Below, piece after piece: positions 47,302 to 55,517 of a DNA stretch of 64,000 nt. The stretch is from VXNE01 sp963668365. GTDB taxonomy: Bacteria; Pseudomonadota; Gammaproteobacteria; Pseudomonadales; Azotimanducaceae. The notes under the pieces are model-generated. The model was not told where the DNA came from. It was given only the letters and a program-made list of their open reading frames with translations, and did not search any database. The stretch covers positions 2,852,001 through 2,916,000 of the forward strand of contig OY764266.1 in the NCBI GenBank assembly GCA_963668365.1, given 5' to 3'. Position numbers and translations under genes: made by a program. Each line of letters starts with the position of its first letter. Within the stretch, counting starts at the first letter, position 1.

Positions 47302-48580
47302 CTAGCTAGTTCTTGTCCGAAAACTCTCAAGGCGTTGATTTTATTGCTGAAAAGCACTCGAAAGTTGGCTTTGAACCGGCGTTTCGGATATCCTCTGTTT
47401 TCGTAAAACACTGAAAACATTGGAAAAGCCAAAACGCCGGAGGCGCGAATGCGCGAAAAGCGCAACGCACAGACAAGCTTATTCGATCCGCAATCCGTGG
47501 ACCTCCCGGTCGCCGACGACCTCGGCGCGCCGTCGGCTTCGGGCCGGGGCCGCCGCGGCCCGAGCTGCGAGACGGTGCTGCGCTGCGCGGTGCTCAAGCA
47601 CCTGCGCCAGGAGAGCTACCGGGGCCTGGAGTTCGCGCTGCGGGACTCGCTGTCGGCGCGGCGCTTCGCGCGCATCGACGGATCGCGCCTGCCGGGCAAG
47701 TCGGCGCTGCCGGCGGTGACGGCGGCGGGGACGCCCTGGGCGCGGTCGTGGGCGGAGACCGCCGCCGAATACGGCGAATTGCTTGTCCGCGTGGTCGATC
47801 AGACGAAGCGGCGGGTGTTCGAGGGCGAGGCGGTGCCGGTGCCGGAGAAGGTGGTGAGCCTGTTCGAGCCGCACACGGATATCATCGTCAAGGGCGGGTG
47901 CAAGACGCACTACGGCCACAAGGTCAACTTCGCCACCGGGCGCGGCGGACTGGTGCTGGACGCGGTGGTGGAGGACGGCAATTCGGCGGACAGCGCACGC
48001 TGCCCGCCGATGCTTCGGCGGCATGTCGAGCGCCACGGCGCGGCGCCGTCGCGGGCGGCGTTCGACGGCGGCTACGCGTCGCGCGGCAACCTGATCGCGG
48101 CGAAGGACTTGGGCGTGGAGCATGTCGTGTTCCAGAAGAAGAGCGGCCTGAAGGTCGCGGACATGACCCCGTCGTCGTGGATTTGCGCGCGCCTCAAGCG
48201 CTTCCGCGCCGGCGTCGAGGCGGGCATCTCGCACCTGAAGCGGTGCTTCGGCCTCGGCCGCTGCCGCGGCCTGCCGCGCTTCAAGGCCTGCGTGCGGTCG
48301 GCGGTGTTCGCCCACAACCTGATGCGCCTCGTCCGGCTGCTGCCGCGGCCCACCTGACCGCCGCCCGAGCCGTCGCCGACCGACCGGACGCGCGCTCCGG
48401 CCGGCGAGTCGTGCCTGCCGGTCACCCACTCGATCCATCCTCGAACGCCTCCGAAAGCGGTCGCATCACCTCCGAACCCGGGCGAAATGCGTCGCCCGGC
48501 CCGCTCGTTCAATGCTCGAGGCCATGCTCGGCCTGTGCGACCTCCCGAAAACGCGGCTTTAATGGACAAGAATTCGCTAG
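47302..48580 (+). mobile_element. Defective ISNCY-like insertion sequence
   Basis: Imperfect terminal inverted repeats of 17 bases, CTAGCTAGTTCTTGTCC at 47302-47318 and the complement of CTAGCGAATTCTTGTCC at 48564-48580 (15 of 17 matching), bracket one transposase ORF. No clear target duplication: the left flank is the orphan CRISPR repeat and the right flank is the middle of a WYL gene, so a deletion or rearrangement has joined unrelated sequences through the element. Confidence 0.7.
47449..48357 (+). CDS. ISNCY-family transposase, internally deleted
   Basis: 302 residues, whereas family members are usually 430-480. The N-terminus is typical (MREKRNAQTSLFDPQSVDLP, CETVLRCAVLKHLRQESYRG). The C-terminal DDE part is recognisable (HYGHKVNFATGRGGLVLDAV, FDGGYASRGNLIAAKDLGV and FRAGVEAGISHLKRCFGLGR). 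Between about residues 98 and 115 (AVTAAGTPWARSWAETAAEY) well over a hundred residues, including the first catalytic Asp region, seem to be missing without loss of frame. Probably inactive, though mobilisable in trans by an intact relative. Confidence 0.78.
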   Translation: MREKRNAQTSLFDPQSVDLPVADDLGAPSASGRGRRGPSCETVLRCAVLKHLRQESYRGLEFALRDSLSARRFARIDGSRLPGKSALPAVTAAGTPWARSWAETAAEYGELLVRVVDQTKRRVFEGEAVPVPEKVVSLFEPHTDIIVKGGCKTHYGHKVNFATGRGGLVLDAVVEDGNSADSARCPPMLRRHVERHGAAPSRAAFDGGYASRGNLIAAKDLGVEHVVFQKKSGLKVADMTPSSWICARLKRFRAGVEAGISHLKRCFGLGRCRGLPRFKACVRSAVFAHNLMRLVRLLPRPT

Positions 48581-48986
48581 ATGCTTGGGATGAAGGCAGG
48601 GACGCCTCCGCACTTTTTCGATTGATCGCATGGCGGCGATGGAGGTTCTCGACCGCCGCGCCCGCGCGATTGGCGAGGATGAACTGGACGCGGCGCTCAC
48701 CCCGGGATACGGCTTGTTTGCGGGACCGGCGAAGAACACCGCGCGATTGCGCTTCACATCGGAACGGGCGCGTTGGGTAGTCGACGAAACGTGGCACCCG
48801 GATCAGGCCGGGCGCTTCCTGCCGGACGGACGCTACGAGTTGACCGTGCCGTATGCGGATGCGCGCGAACTGGTGGAGGAGATCCTGCGGTACGGGCCGG
48901 ATGTGGAGGTCTTGGGACCGCCTTCGCTGGTCGAGGTTGTGCGGGAGCGACTTGAACGGGCGACGGCCCGATACGCGGCGAAATAG
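48577..48986 (+). pseudogene. WYL-domain regulator, third copy, 5' truncated
   Basis: Begins at the right IS end with codons for LDAWDEGRD, which in the intact gene are residues about 192-200. A one-base shift follows in the next few codons, and then MEVLDRRARAIGEDELDAAL, GLFAGPAKNTARLRFTSERA and VEVVRERLERATARYAAK run to the TAG at 48984-48986. The winged helix and most of the WYL domain are gone. An ORF could start at ATG 48630 but would encode only the C-terminal domain. It is followed by another cas3 fragment, the same order as at the other WYL copies. Confidence 0.72.
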
Positions 48987-49104
48987 CATTTTCGATGTGT
49001 CTACTTATGACACATGGAGTTGATACGATACTCGATCCGTTTCGCTATTCGCGGTGCGTCGGACGGATGCAACTGAACGAGCATGCTAGCTTGAGTGGTT
49101 CGAG

Positions 49105-49536
49105 ATGAGCGGCCTCGGGGCGAACGTGAATCGCTTCGGGGAGGTGTTCGCTTCTCTCACAGCAGAGAAGGATGAACGATACCAACCGTTTCGCTGGCAG
49201 TTGCGACTCTTGCGCCGATTGCTGAATGCCGATCTGCCGAGGGCCGTGGATGTTCCGACGGCGCTTGGCAAGACTTCCATCATGGCGTTGTGGTTGATCG
49301 CTCTGGCGGAAGGAGCCCGCTTGCCGAGGCGCCTTGTCTATGTCGTGGACCGCCGCGCCGTGGTAGATCAAGCGACAAGATTCGCTGAACGACTACGCCT
49401 GAACATGCCTGCTGAACTATCGAGAAAAATGCAGAGGGAAAACCGCTGGAAAGAGACCAGTCGAAAGAGAATCCCGGCGAGGGACCGGGACCACCAGAAC
49501 ACGCTCCGGGTCAAGAAATGGCTGTCCGGCGCATGA
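49105..49536 (+). pseudogene. N-terminal fragment of a third cas3-type helicase
   Basis: 143 residues: VNRFGEVFASLTAEKDERYQ, PFRWQLRLLRRLLNADLPRA, VDVPTALGKTSIMALWLIAL (Walker A) and RRLVYVVDRRAVVDQATRFA, the first two helicase motifs of a type I-G/I-U-like Cas3. Then it ends; the DEAH box, the remaining helicase and HD parts are absent. It differs from both other Cas3 sequences here, so it is a remnant of a further related cassette, not a tandem copy. The GTG/ATG 49105 start is that of the original gene. Confidence 0.7.
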
Positions 49537-49645
49537 CCGACGAGAGGCGCTCTGTCGGCGGTGCGGCAAAGATAGATCAATCCTGCGAGCTGAGCGGGGC
49601 GATCAAAAACCTCGGAATCGGTCGGCGAGATGCCGAGGCGCAGGC

Positions 49646-51193
49646 ATGACCCGGCGCAGACTTCCCATCGGCATGCAGACGTTCAGCGAACTTCGCGAGC
49701 GCGGCTGCTACTACGTCGACAAGACCGACTATATCGCGCGCCTGCTTGACGAAGGCAAGCACTACTTTCTGTCGCGCCCGCGGCGCTTCGGCAAGAGTCT
49801 GTTCCTCGACACGATGAAGGAGCTCTTCGAAGGCAACGAGCCGTTGTTCGACGGTCTCCGCATTCACGACACCTGGGATTGGTCGACGCGGCATCCCGTC
49901 CTGCGCCTGAGTTTCGGCGGCGGCGTCTTCAACAGGCCCCGACAGGTCGAAACAAGCCTCATGGCGCAACTCGACGCATTCGAGCGCCGGTTCGATCTGT
50001 CGTCGATGTACGTGACGGCAACGGAACGATTCGGCGACCTGTTGGAGTCCGCGCATCAGAAAACGGGACAGCGCGCGGCCGTGCTCGTGGACGAGTACGA
50101 CAAGCCGATATTGGACACCTTGGAAAACCGGGAGGTGGCAACGGCCAATCGCGATTTCCTGCGCGGCATCTACTCGGTCATCAAAGACCGCGAGGCTCAT
50201 GTTGCGTTCACGTTCGTCACCGGAGTCAGCAAGTTCTCCAAAGTGAGCCTGTTCTCGGGTCTCAACAACCTTACCGATATCACGATGGATCCGCGCTACG
50301 CCGCCATTTGCGGCTACACGGAGGCGGACCTGGATACGGTGTTCGCGCCGGAGGCTCGGGGTCTGGACCGAGATGATATCCGCGAATGGTACAACGGTTA
50401 CAACTGGCGTGGCGACGAGCGGGTCTACAACCCCTACGGAATCCTGTTGTTGTTCCGCACTCGCGAGTTCAAGGCCCATTGGTTCGAGACTGGATCGCCC
50501 GCGTTCCTGATCGACACGCTTGTAAAACGGCGGGTGAGCGCATTGGCCCTAGAAGAAATGATCGGTACGGACGACCTGCTGTCGAAGTTTGATGTGGACG
50601 ACATGGCAACCGAGGCTTTGCTGTTTCAGACAGGTTACCTGACTATCGCCGAAGAGCGGAATCTTGGCGGAAAGACTCTATACAAGCTCGGTTATCCGAA
50701 TCGGGAAGTAAAGCAGAGTCTCAATGAACATCTGCTGCGCAACATGGGCACAGACATATCGAGGCAGGGCGCGCACGATATTCGGCTCTACGACTTGCTT
50801 TTGGCGAATGACTTCGATGGCTTGAAGGCGTTGTTCCATGCCTATTTCGCAGGCATCCCCTACGAATGGCATGTGAACAACGACATTTCGAATTACGAGG
50901 GCTATTACGCCAGCGTCTGTTATTCGTGGTTTGCGGCACTCGGGCTAGATACGACCGTCGAGGACAGCAGCAGTCACGGGCGCCTTGATCTAGCCTTGCG
51001 ATTCAATGAAATCGTATATCTGTTCGAATTCAAGGTTGTGGAGGCTGCGCCCGAGGGCACTGCGATAGCGCAATTGCAAGCGAACCGCTATTCGGACAAG
51101 TACCGAGCTCTGAACGAACCGATATATTTGGTAGCCGTCGAGTTCAGCAAAGAGACTCGCAACGTAGTTTCGCTTACTGCTGAGCGCGTTTGA
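49646..51193 (+). CDS. DUF1703-type AAA-like/PD-(D/E)XK protein (intact copy)
   Basis: 515 residues. N-terminal AAA-ATPase-like domain: MTRRRLPIGMQTFSELRERG, YYVDKTDYIARLLDEGKHYF, FLSRPRRFGKSLFLDTMKEL (P-loop-like), VLVDEYDKPILDTLE (Walker B-like) and FVTGVSKFSKVSLFSGLNNL. The C-terminal DUF1703 nuclease-like part is LDLALRFNEIVYLFEFKVVE (D..E.K). About 70 percent similar and collinear with the broken copy at 30728. Such genes occur in many copies in bacteroidetes and symbiont genomes; function unknown. It stands between a cas3 fragment and the CRISPR array, so association with defence is by position only. Confidence 0.85.
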   Translation: MTRRRLPIGMQTFSELRERGCYYVDKTDYIARLLDEGKHYFLSRPRRFGKSLFLDTMKELFEGNEPLFDGLRIHDTWDWSTRHPVLRLSFGGGVFNRPRQVETSLMAQLDAFERRFDLSSMYVTATERFGDLLESAHQKTGQRAAVLVDEYDKPILDTLENREVATANRDFLRGIYSVIKDREAHVAFTFVTGVSKFSKVSLFSGLNNLTDITMDPRYAAICGYTEADLDTVFAPEARGLDRDDIREWYNGYNWRGDERVYNPYGILLLFRTREFKAHWFETGSPAFLIDTLVKRRVSALALEEMIGTDDLLSKFDVDDMATEALLFQTGYLTIAEERNLGGKTLYKLGYPNREVKQSLNEHLLRNMGTDISRQGAHDIRLYDLLLANDFDGLKALFHAYFAGIPYEWHVNNDISNYEGYYASVCYSWFAALGLDTTVEDSSSHGRLDLALRFNEIVYLFEFKVVEAAPEGTAIAQLQANRYSDKYRALNEPIYLVAVEFSKETRNVVSLTAERV

Positions 51194-51248
51194 GTTCGAT
51201 CACCGATGTTAGGCGGATTCATGATCCCATGAGTTTGTTTTTGCCCGA

Positions 51249-53021
51249 GCCTTCATAAGGCCGCCGCGTTATGCGGCGGAATGTCGAGACGTTCCGGAGG
51301 AATAATCTCGCTCGTGCTGCGGCTTCAATGAGGCCGCCGCGTTATGCGGCGGAATGTGCCAACCGTGGCAGAATCGTCGCGGGCAAGATATATGGGCTTC
51401 AATGAGGCCGCCGCGTTATGCGGCGGAATGTCAACTGGGACTTCTACGGGCTAGAGCGGCCCCAAAGGCTTCAATGAGGCCGCCGCGTTATGCGGCGGAA
51501 TGTGCGCCTCCTGGAAGAAATCGGCTCAAGATTTAGATCTGCTTCAATGAGGCCGCCGCGTTATGCGGCGGAATGTCACGCCAGGCAGCACGATATCACC
51601 CCGCAGATAGTCGCTTCAATGAGGCCGCCGCGTTATGCGGCGGAATGTCGGTCAGATCGACAGTTTGATTGTTGTGGCGGACCTGCTTCAATGAGGCCGC
51701 CGCGTTATGCGGCGGAATGTTCGCCGGGTTGTTCATTTCCAGCACAAGGACACTCCATGCTTCAATGAGGCCGCCGCGTTATGCGGCGGAATGTCGTCGC
51801 TGCTTGATGTTCGCCCGACGGTCCCCTCAGGCTTCAATGAGGCCGCCGCGTTATGCGGCGGAATGTTCGGGTCCGCCTCCAGGCGCTCCCACTGGTCGGC
51901 GCCGCTTCAATGAGGCCGCCGCGTTATGCGGCGGAATGTCCGGAACTCGGCAAGCCAGGTGGAACGCATCCCGAGTGCTTCAATGAGGCCGCCGCGTTAT
52001 GCGGCGGAATGTACGGTCGAGATGGGGTGATTCTGAATTACAATGTGGCTTCAATGAGGCCGCCGCGTTATGCGGCGGAATGTGCGCCAAGTGCGGACGG
52101 CCAGCGCGAAGTCGGCCGGGCTTCAATGAGGCCGCCGCGTTATGCGGCGGAATGTATCTCGCAGAATCACACCCAGTTGCCCTTGGCGTTGCTTCAATGA
52201 GGCCGCCGCGTTATGCGGCGGAATGTTTTGACACTGGCAAGATATATCGCTTTGTTGGAGCAGCTTCAATGAGGCCGCCGCGTTATGCGGCGGAATGTCC
52301 CGGCGGTCGCTAGGTCGTCGTCCCGTTGATGATGCTTCAATGAGGCCGCCGCGTTATGCGGCGGAATGTAGGACGCTGCTGCCCTACCAGGCGAGATGGG
52401 TCGGCGAGCTTCAATGAGGCCGCCGCGTTATGCGGCGGAATGTCGACATAAGAGACCGCTACACGGCGGATCAAATCCTGGCTTCAATGAGGCCGCCGCG
52501 TTATGCGGCGGAATGTCAACAACCCCGGCTCATCAGTCGGATGGGTGAGGAGCTTCAATGAGGCCGCCGCGTTATGCGGCGGAATGTCGGCGCGCCCCGG
52601 CTGCTGATCGACGAGGACCAGAAGGCTTCAATGAGGCCGCCGCGTTATGCGGCGGAATGTATGCTGGACGAGGAATCGGGATGGCTGCGCGGGCAGCTTC
52701 AATGAGGCCGCCGCGTTATGCGGCGGAATGTGGTCAGCGTCGGCGGCGCGGTGACCGCCTCCACCGTGCTTCAATGAGGCCGCCGCGTTATGCGGCGGAA
52801 TGTACGCGCCCTGGTTCCTGATCGACACCAGGCGGATGCTGCTTCAATGAGGCCGCCGCGTTATGCGGCGGAATGTCGACTGCGTGCCGCCGGCGACCGG
52901 GTGGTCGGTGTCGCTTCAATGAGGCCGCCGCGTTATGCGGCGGAATGTGGCGCCGCCGTCCATGTCAGAGCGACCGCGTCAGGCTGCTTCAATGAGGCCG
53001 CCGCGTTATGCGGCGGAATGT
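51249..53021 (-). CRISPR. CRISPR array, 25 repeats of 36 bp and 24 spacers, transcribed leftward
   Basis: Twenty-four identical 36-base repeats (51322 to 53021) plus one degenerate terminal repeat (51249-51284), with spacers of 35-38 bases. Plus-strand repeat: GCTTCAATGAGG, then the hairpin core CCGCCGCGTTATGCGGCGG, then AATGT. On the minus strand the repeat ends ATTGAAGC, a typical 5'-handle end. The degenerate repeat, changed in exactly that end, lies leftmost; cas2 lies on the right. All three points give leftward transcription with the leader on the right. Repeat starts: 51249, 51322, 51396, 51468, 51541, 51613, 51685, 51759, 51831, 51904, 51977, 52048, 52120, 52191, 52263, 52334, 52408, 52481, 52552, 52625, 52696, 52768, 52841, 52913, 52986. 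Confidence 0.98.
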
Positions 53022-53224
53022 AGCGTGCTCTCGTTGCCGCGTTATGCATGGCCGAATAGACACACCTTCGAGAGGTTGCTACTCGCCAGCCAGCGGCGCG
53101 GTTCGAACCCGCGAGCTAGAGTGGAAGCATAGAAGATAAATCCATGATTTCAAAGAGCAACCCGCTGCCGCGAGCGATCCCAAGCCCTTCCGGGGGCATT
53201 CGACCACTCGCCGGGCATCGGCAG
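53022..53224 (-). promoter_or_regulatory. CRISPR leader region
   Basis: 203 bases between the newest repeat and the cas2 stop, the expected leader position for leftward transcription. It holds a repeat-like piece TGCCGCGTTATGCATGGCC at 53035-53053, a tRNA T-arm-like palindrome CGCGG-TTCGAAC-CCGCG at 53097-53113, and an AT-richer stretch (ATAGAAGATAAATCCATGAT near 53130-53150) that could supply the promoter. No certain -35/-10 can be named. Confidence 0.6.
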
Positions 53225-53524
53225 TCAAACAATAATAGGCTCTCGCGCGACGGGCGCAAAGCTCCGTTTTCCAAGGGACACGACCCTGGGTTTGACCTTG
53301 TCGGCCTCTCCGAGGTCAATGATGACGACATGGTCCTCGTCGTGGTGGATGGTGTTGTCCAGATCGGCCACGAGCTCGGCGTGCCGCACGCGAGTCAGGC
53401 GGCACTGAAACACTGAAAGCTGAACCCACTCTCCGTAGCCATGCATCGTTCTGAAGACCGAGCGCCATCGGCGCGGATCGGAGATGTCATAGACGACGAA
53501 GTAGAGTCTTTCATCCGTTGCCAT
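53225..53524 (-). CDS. cas2: Cas2
   Basis: 99 residues, MATDERLYFVVYDISDPRRW then RSVFRTMHGYGEWVQLSVFQ, CRLTRVRHAELVADLDNTIH and HVVIIDLGEAD. The ferredoxin-like Cas2 fold with the conserved Asp in VVYDISD. Forms the Cas1-Cas2 integrase complex for spacer insertion. Downstream of cas4-cas1 by 44 bases, and pointing to the array. Confidence 0.95.
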   Translation of the reverse strand: MATDERLYFVVYDISDPRRWRSVFRTMHGYGEWVQLSVFQCRLTRVRHAELVADLDNTIHHDEDHVVIIDLGEADKVKPRVVSLGKRSFAPVAREPIIV

Positions 53525-53568
53525 GGTTCACTCCCCAAACCGTCTCAAGGCAATCTCACTTGGCCGAA

Positions 53569-55302
53569 TCAACGCGTTGTGAAGTTCGGATAGCCTGGAA
53601 CTTCGCCCATCAGGAACCGCGCCAGCAAGCGTGCCTGAACTTCAAGCAGTCGTCTGTATTCGAGACGATAGCCGAAGATCGGATGGGTGACCTCCTGCGC
53701 GAGTCGTCGCTCGAATGTGGCGATGAACCGTTTTCGGCCCGTGCTCGTCAGGTTGGTGCCGATGGGAGTTTCCGTGAAGTCGGTCGGACGAACCTCCCCG
53801 TTGTTTATTGCGGTGACGACCACGGAATCGACAATCAGCGGCCTGAAGGGCTCCATCATGTCCAGGGCCAGCGCGGGCCGACCGTAGCGAGGTTGATGAA
53901 AGAAACCTCGGTATGGATCGAATCCCGTTGCGGAAAGGGCGACGAGGAACGCTCGCGTCAGGAGGGAATAGCCGAACGACAGCATCGCGTTCACGGGATC
54001 GGTGGGCGGTCTCCTGTTGCGGTTGTTCATCTCGAAGGCGATTGTTTCGCCGGACGGTTGCTTGAGCATTCCGGTGAGTTGGCCGAAGTATCGCGCCGCT
54101 GCGGCGCCTTCGACGCCGAGCAGGACGCTCAATTCACTGACACGGCCAGCGCGGTCGGCAAGTCGCGATAGATCCTTGAGTGCGGGCTGGATATCACTAT
54201 CGGCGCGCCAGTTTCGGCGCAGCAGAGTCCGACAGTTGCGAATCTTGGCCTGTACCCAGCCACGCGCCAGCCGCAGGCATACTTGATCGTCAAAGGACGC
54301 CTTGTATTGCGCCGTCCGCAGTTCCACGTTGGCATGGCCTGCGCCAACCGTGTGGCCCATGAACCACCCTCCGAACGAATGCCAGGTGACGGGAATGTCT
54401 CTGCGCATCAACTCGTGCAGGGTGGGCGTCGTGACGTAGACGTTGCCCATGAGGACAAGTTGCGAGGTCTCCGCCAGGCGGGCGTGTGTCGGCTTTTCGT
54501 CTCCCACGGAAATGGCGAGCCGCTCGCCGTTCTTCGCCACCTTGGCCCGGTGCGCCTGAACGTATACCGGGAGGGAACGGGAATGCTTGACGCTTAGCGG
54601 ACGAACCGAGTCCGACGCGGACCGCAATAGATTGACTTCGTCGGGCAGACAGATTCCCGCGAGAGAACAGCCCGTGCATTTGGGACTGTCTTCGAGCGGC
54701 GGGGGAATCCGCCCCGCGTCGACTACGGCTCGCAGCACGTTCAACGACTCCGTTGTCAAGGACCTTAGCTCCTCGTCGAAAGGCACGCGTACCCGTTCGC
54801 GCGAACCCGCGAAGTACAGGATCCCCTCCGAGCATTCGTACCCGTGTTCCTCAAGCAACAGCCCCTGCGCGCATAGTTGAACCCTCTCTGGATCGTAGGC
54901 GCGACGCGGTACGTGCGGGCGCTTTCCCCGCTTGTAGTCGATAGGGGTCACTTTTCCGTCGGCAATCTCGACCAGATCGATTTTTGCCGTGAGATCGAGT
55001 TCCCTGGATGAAAGCTCCAGTGATCTGGCGCGCTTCAACTCTTTGAAGTCTTCGTCCGGCGCGGGCAAGGAACCGCTTTGACGGTCGACCTGCCGATGCA
55101 CATGACGTCCTTCCACAGTGTCGGAGGAGTCCTCCCATTCCTTCTGAACCCATTCCAGGTAGGCCAATCGGGGACAGTAGACAAACTCGTTGAGCATGCG
55201 GGCGGGAATCAGCGGCGCGTCTTCGGTCCGACGCCCGGCGCGCAAGGGCAGGGCGGATTGGACAGCCTCGTTCGGGACCGGGGTTTCGTCGAATTCTGCC
55301 AT
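53569..55302 (-). CDS. cas4-cas1: Cas4-Cas1 fusion protein
   Basis: 577 residues. Cas4 part (about 35-215): ARMLNEFVYCPRLAYLEWVQ, LTAKIDLVEIADGKVTPIDY with the RecB-type D..D-Y-K motif, and the iron-sulfur cysteines in SPKCTGCSLAGICLPDEV. Cas1 part (about 240-577): ELSVLLGVEGAAAARYFGQL (metal Glu), NAMLSFGYSLLTRAFLVALS, TGFDPYRGFFHQPRYGRPAL and ALDMMEPFRPLIVDSVV (metal His and Asp). The fusion is a hallmark of type I-G and trims and orients prespacers for PAM. It is on the opposite strand from, and about 9 kb away from, the effector operon, separated by the accessory genes. Confidence 0.96.
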   Translation of the reverse strand: MAEFDETPVPNEAVQSALPLRAGRRTEDAPLIPARMLNEFVYCPRLAYLEWVQKEWEDSSDTVEGRHVHRQVDRQSGSLPAPDEDFKELKRARSLELSSRELDLTAKIDLVEIADGKVTPIDYKRGKRPHVPRRAYDPERVQLCAQGLLLEEHGYECSEGILYFAGSRERVRVPFDEELRSLTTESLNVLRAVVDAGRIPPPLEDSPKCTGCSLAGICLPDEVNLLRSASDSVRPLSVKHSRSLPVYVQAHRAKVAKNGERLAISVGDEKPTHARLAETSQLVLMGNVYVTTPTLHELMRRDIPVTWHSFGGWFMGHTVGAGHANVELRTAQYKASFDDQVCLRLARGWVQAKIRNCRTLLRRNWRADSDIQPALKDLSRLADRAGRVSELSVLLGVEGAAAARYFGQLTGMLKQPSGETIAFEMNNRNRRPPTDPVNAMLSFGYSLLTRAFLVALSATGFDPYRGFFHQPRYGRPALALDMMEPFRPLIVDSVVVTAINNGEVRPTDFTETPIGTNLTSTGRKRFIATFERRLAQEVTHPIFGYRLEYRRLLEVQARLLARFLMGEVPGYPNFTTR

Positions 55303-55315
55303 TGCATCGCTCCGT

Positions 55316-55483
55316 TTAATCGCCGCTCTTCGGGTCGGTTTGCCGCTCCAATGCGGTCGCGTTCACTTCGACCAGCGGCACGGCGATGATTCTATCCGTC
55401 ATCGGACGGCGAACGGTTCCAGGATAGACGACCCACAGGTGATTGAGACCGAGATCATCGATGGCGATGTGCATGGCTTTCGA
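55316..55483 (-). pseudogene. 3' remnant of a DUF4143 ATPase gene
   Basis: The last 55 codons, SKAMHIAIDDLGLNHLWVVY, PGTVRRPMTDRIIAVPLVEV, NATALERQTDPKSGD, match the C-terminus of the intact DUF4143 protein at 25993-27180. By hand I count about 20 differences in about 134 aligned bases. No other part is present. It lies on the same strand as the intact gene and borders the right end of the defence island. Confidence 0.75.
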
Positions 55484-55517
55484 CTTGTCTATCTCCCAGC
55501 AGGGCGACGAGATGCAA

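Noticed and set aside
48541..48572. Repeat-like GCTTTAATGGA at the right end of the IS
   Set aside because: Only a few bases resemble the CRISPR repeat, and the stretch is explained by the IS terminal repeat.
47748..48593. 281-residue plus-strand frame overlapping the transposase
   Set aside because: Arg/Gly/Ala-rich out-of-frame translation of the transposase gene.
52804..52840. Spacer sharing 15 consecutive bases (GTTCCTGATCGACAC) with the DUF1703 gene at about 50503-50517
   Set aside because: Only part of a 37-base spacer matches and the rest differs; self-targeting is not supported. It might come from a distant homologue, which needs a database search.
51354..53132. Open frames across the array with repeated peptides such as ASMRPPRYAAEC or FNEAAALCGGM
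   Set aside because: They are translations of the CRISPR repeat in two frames and not genes.
53144..53416. Plus-strand frame opposite cas2 and the leader
   Set aside because: Antisense to cas2, with no family resemblance.
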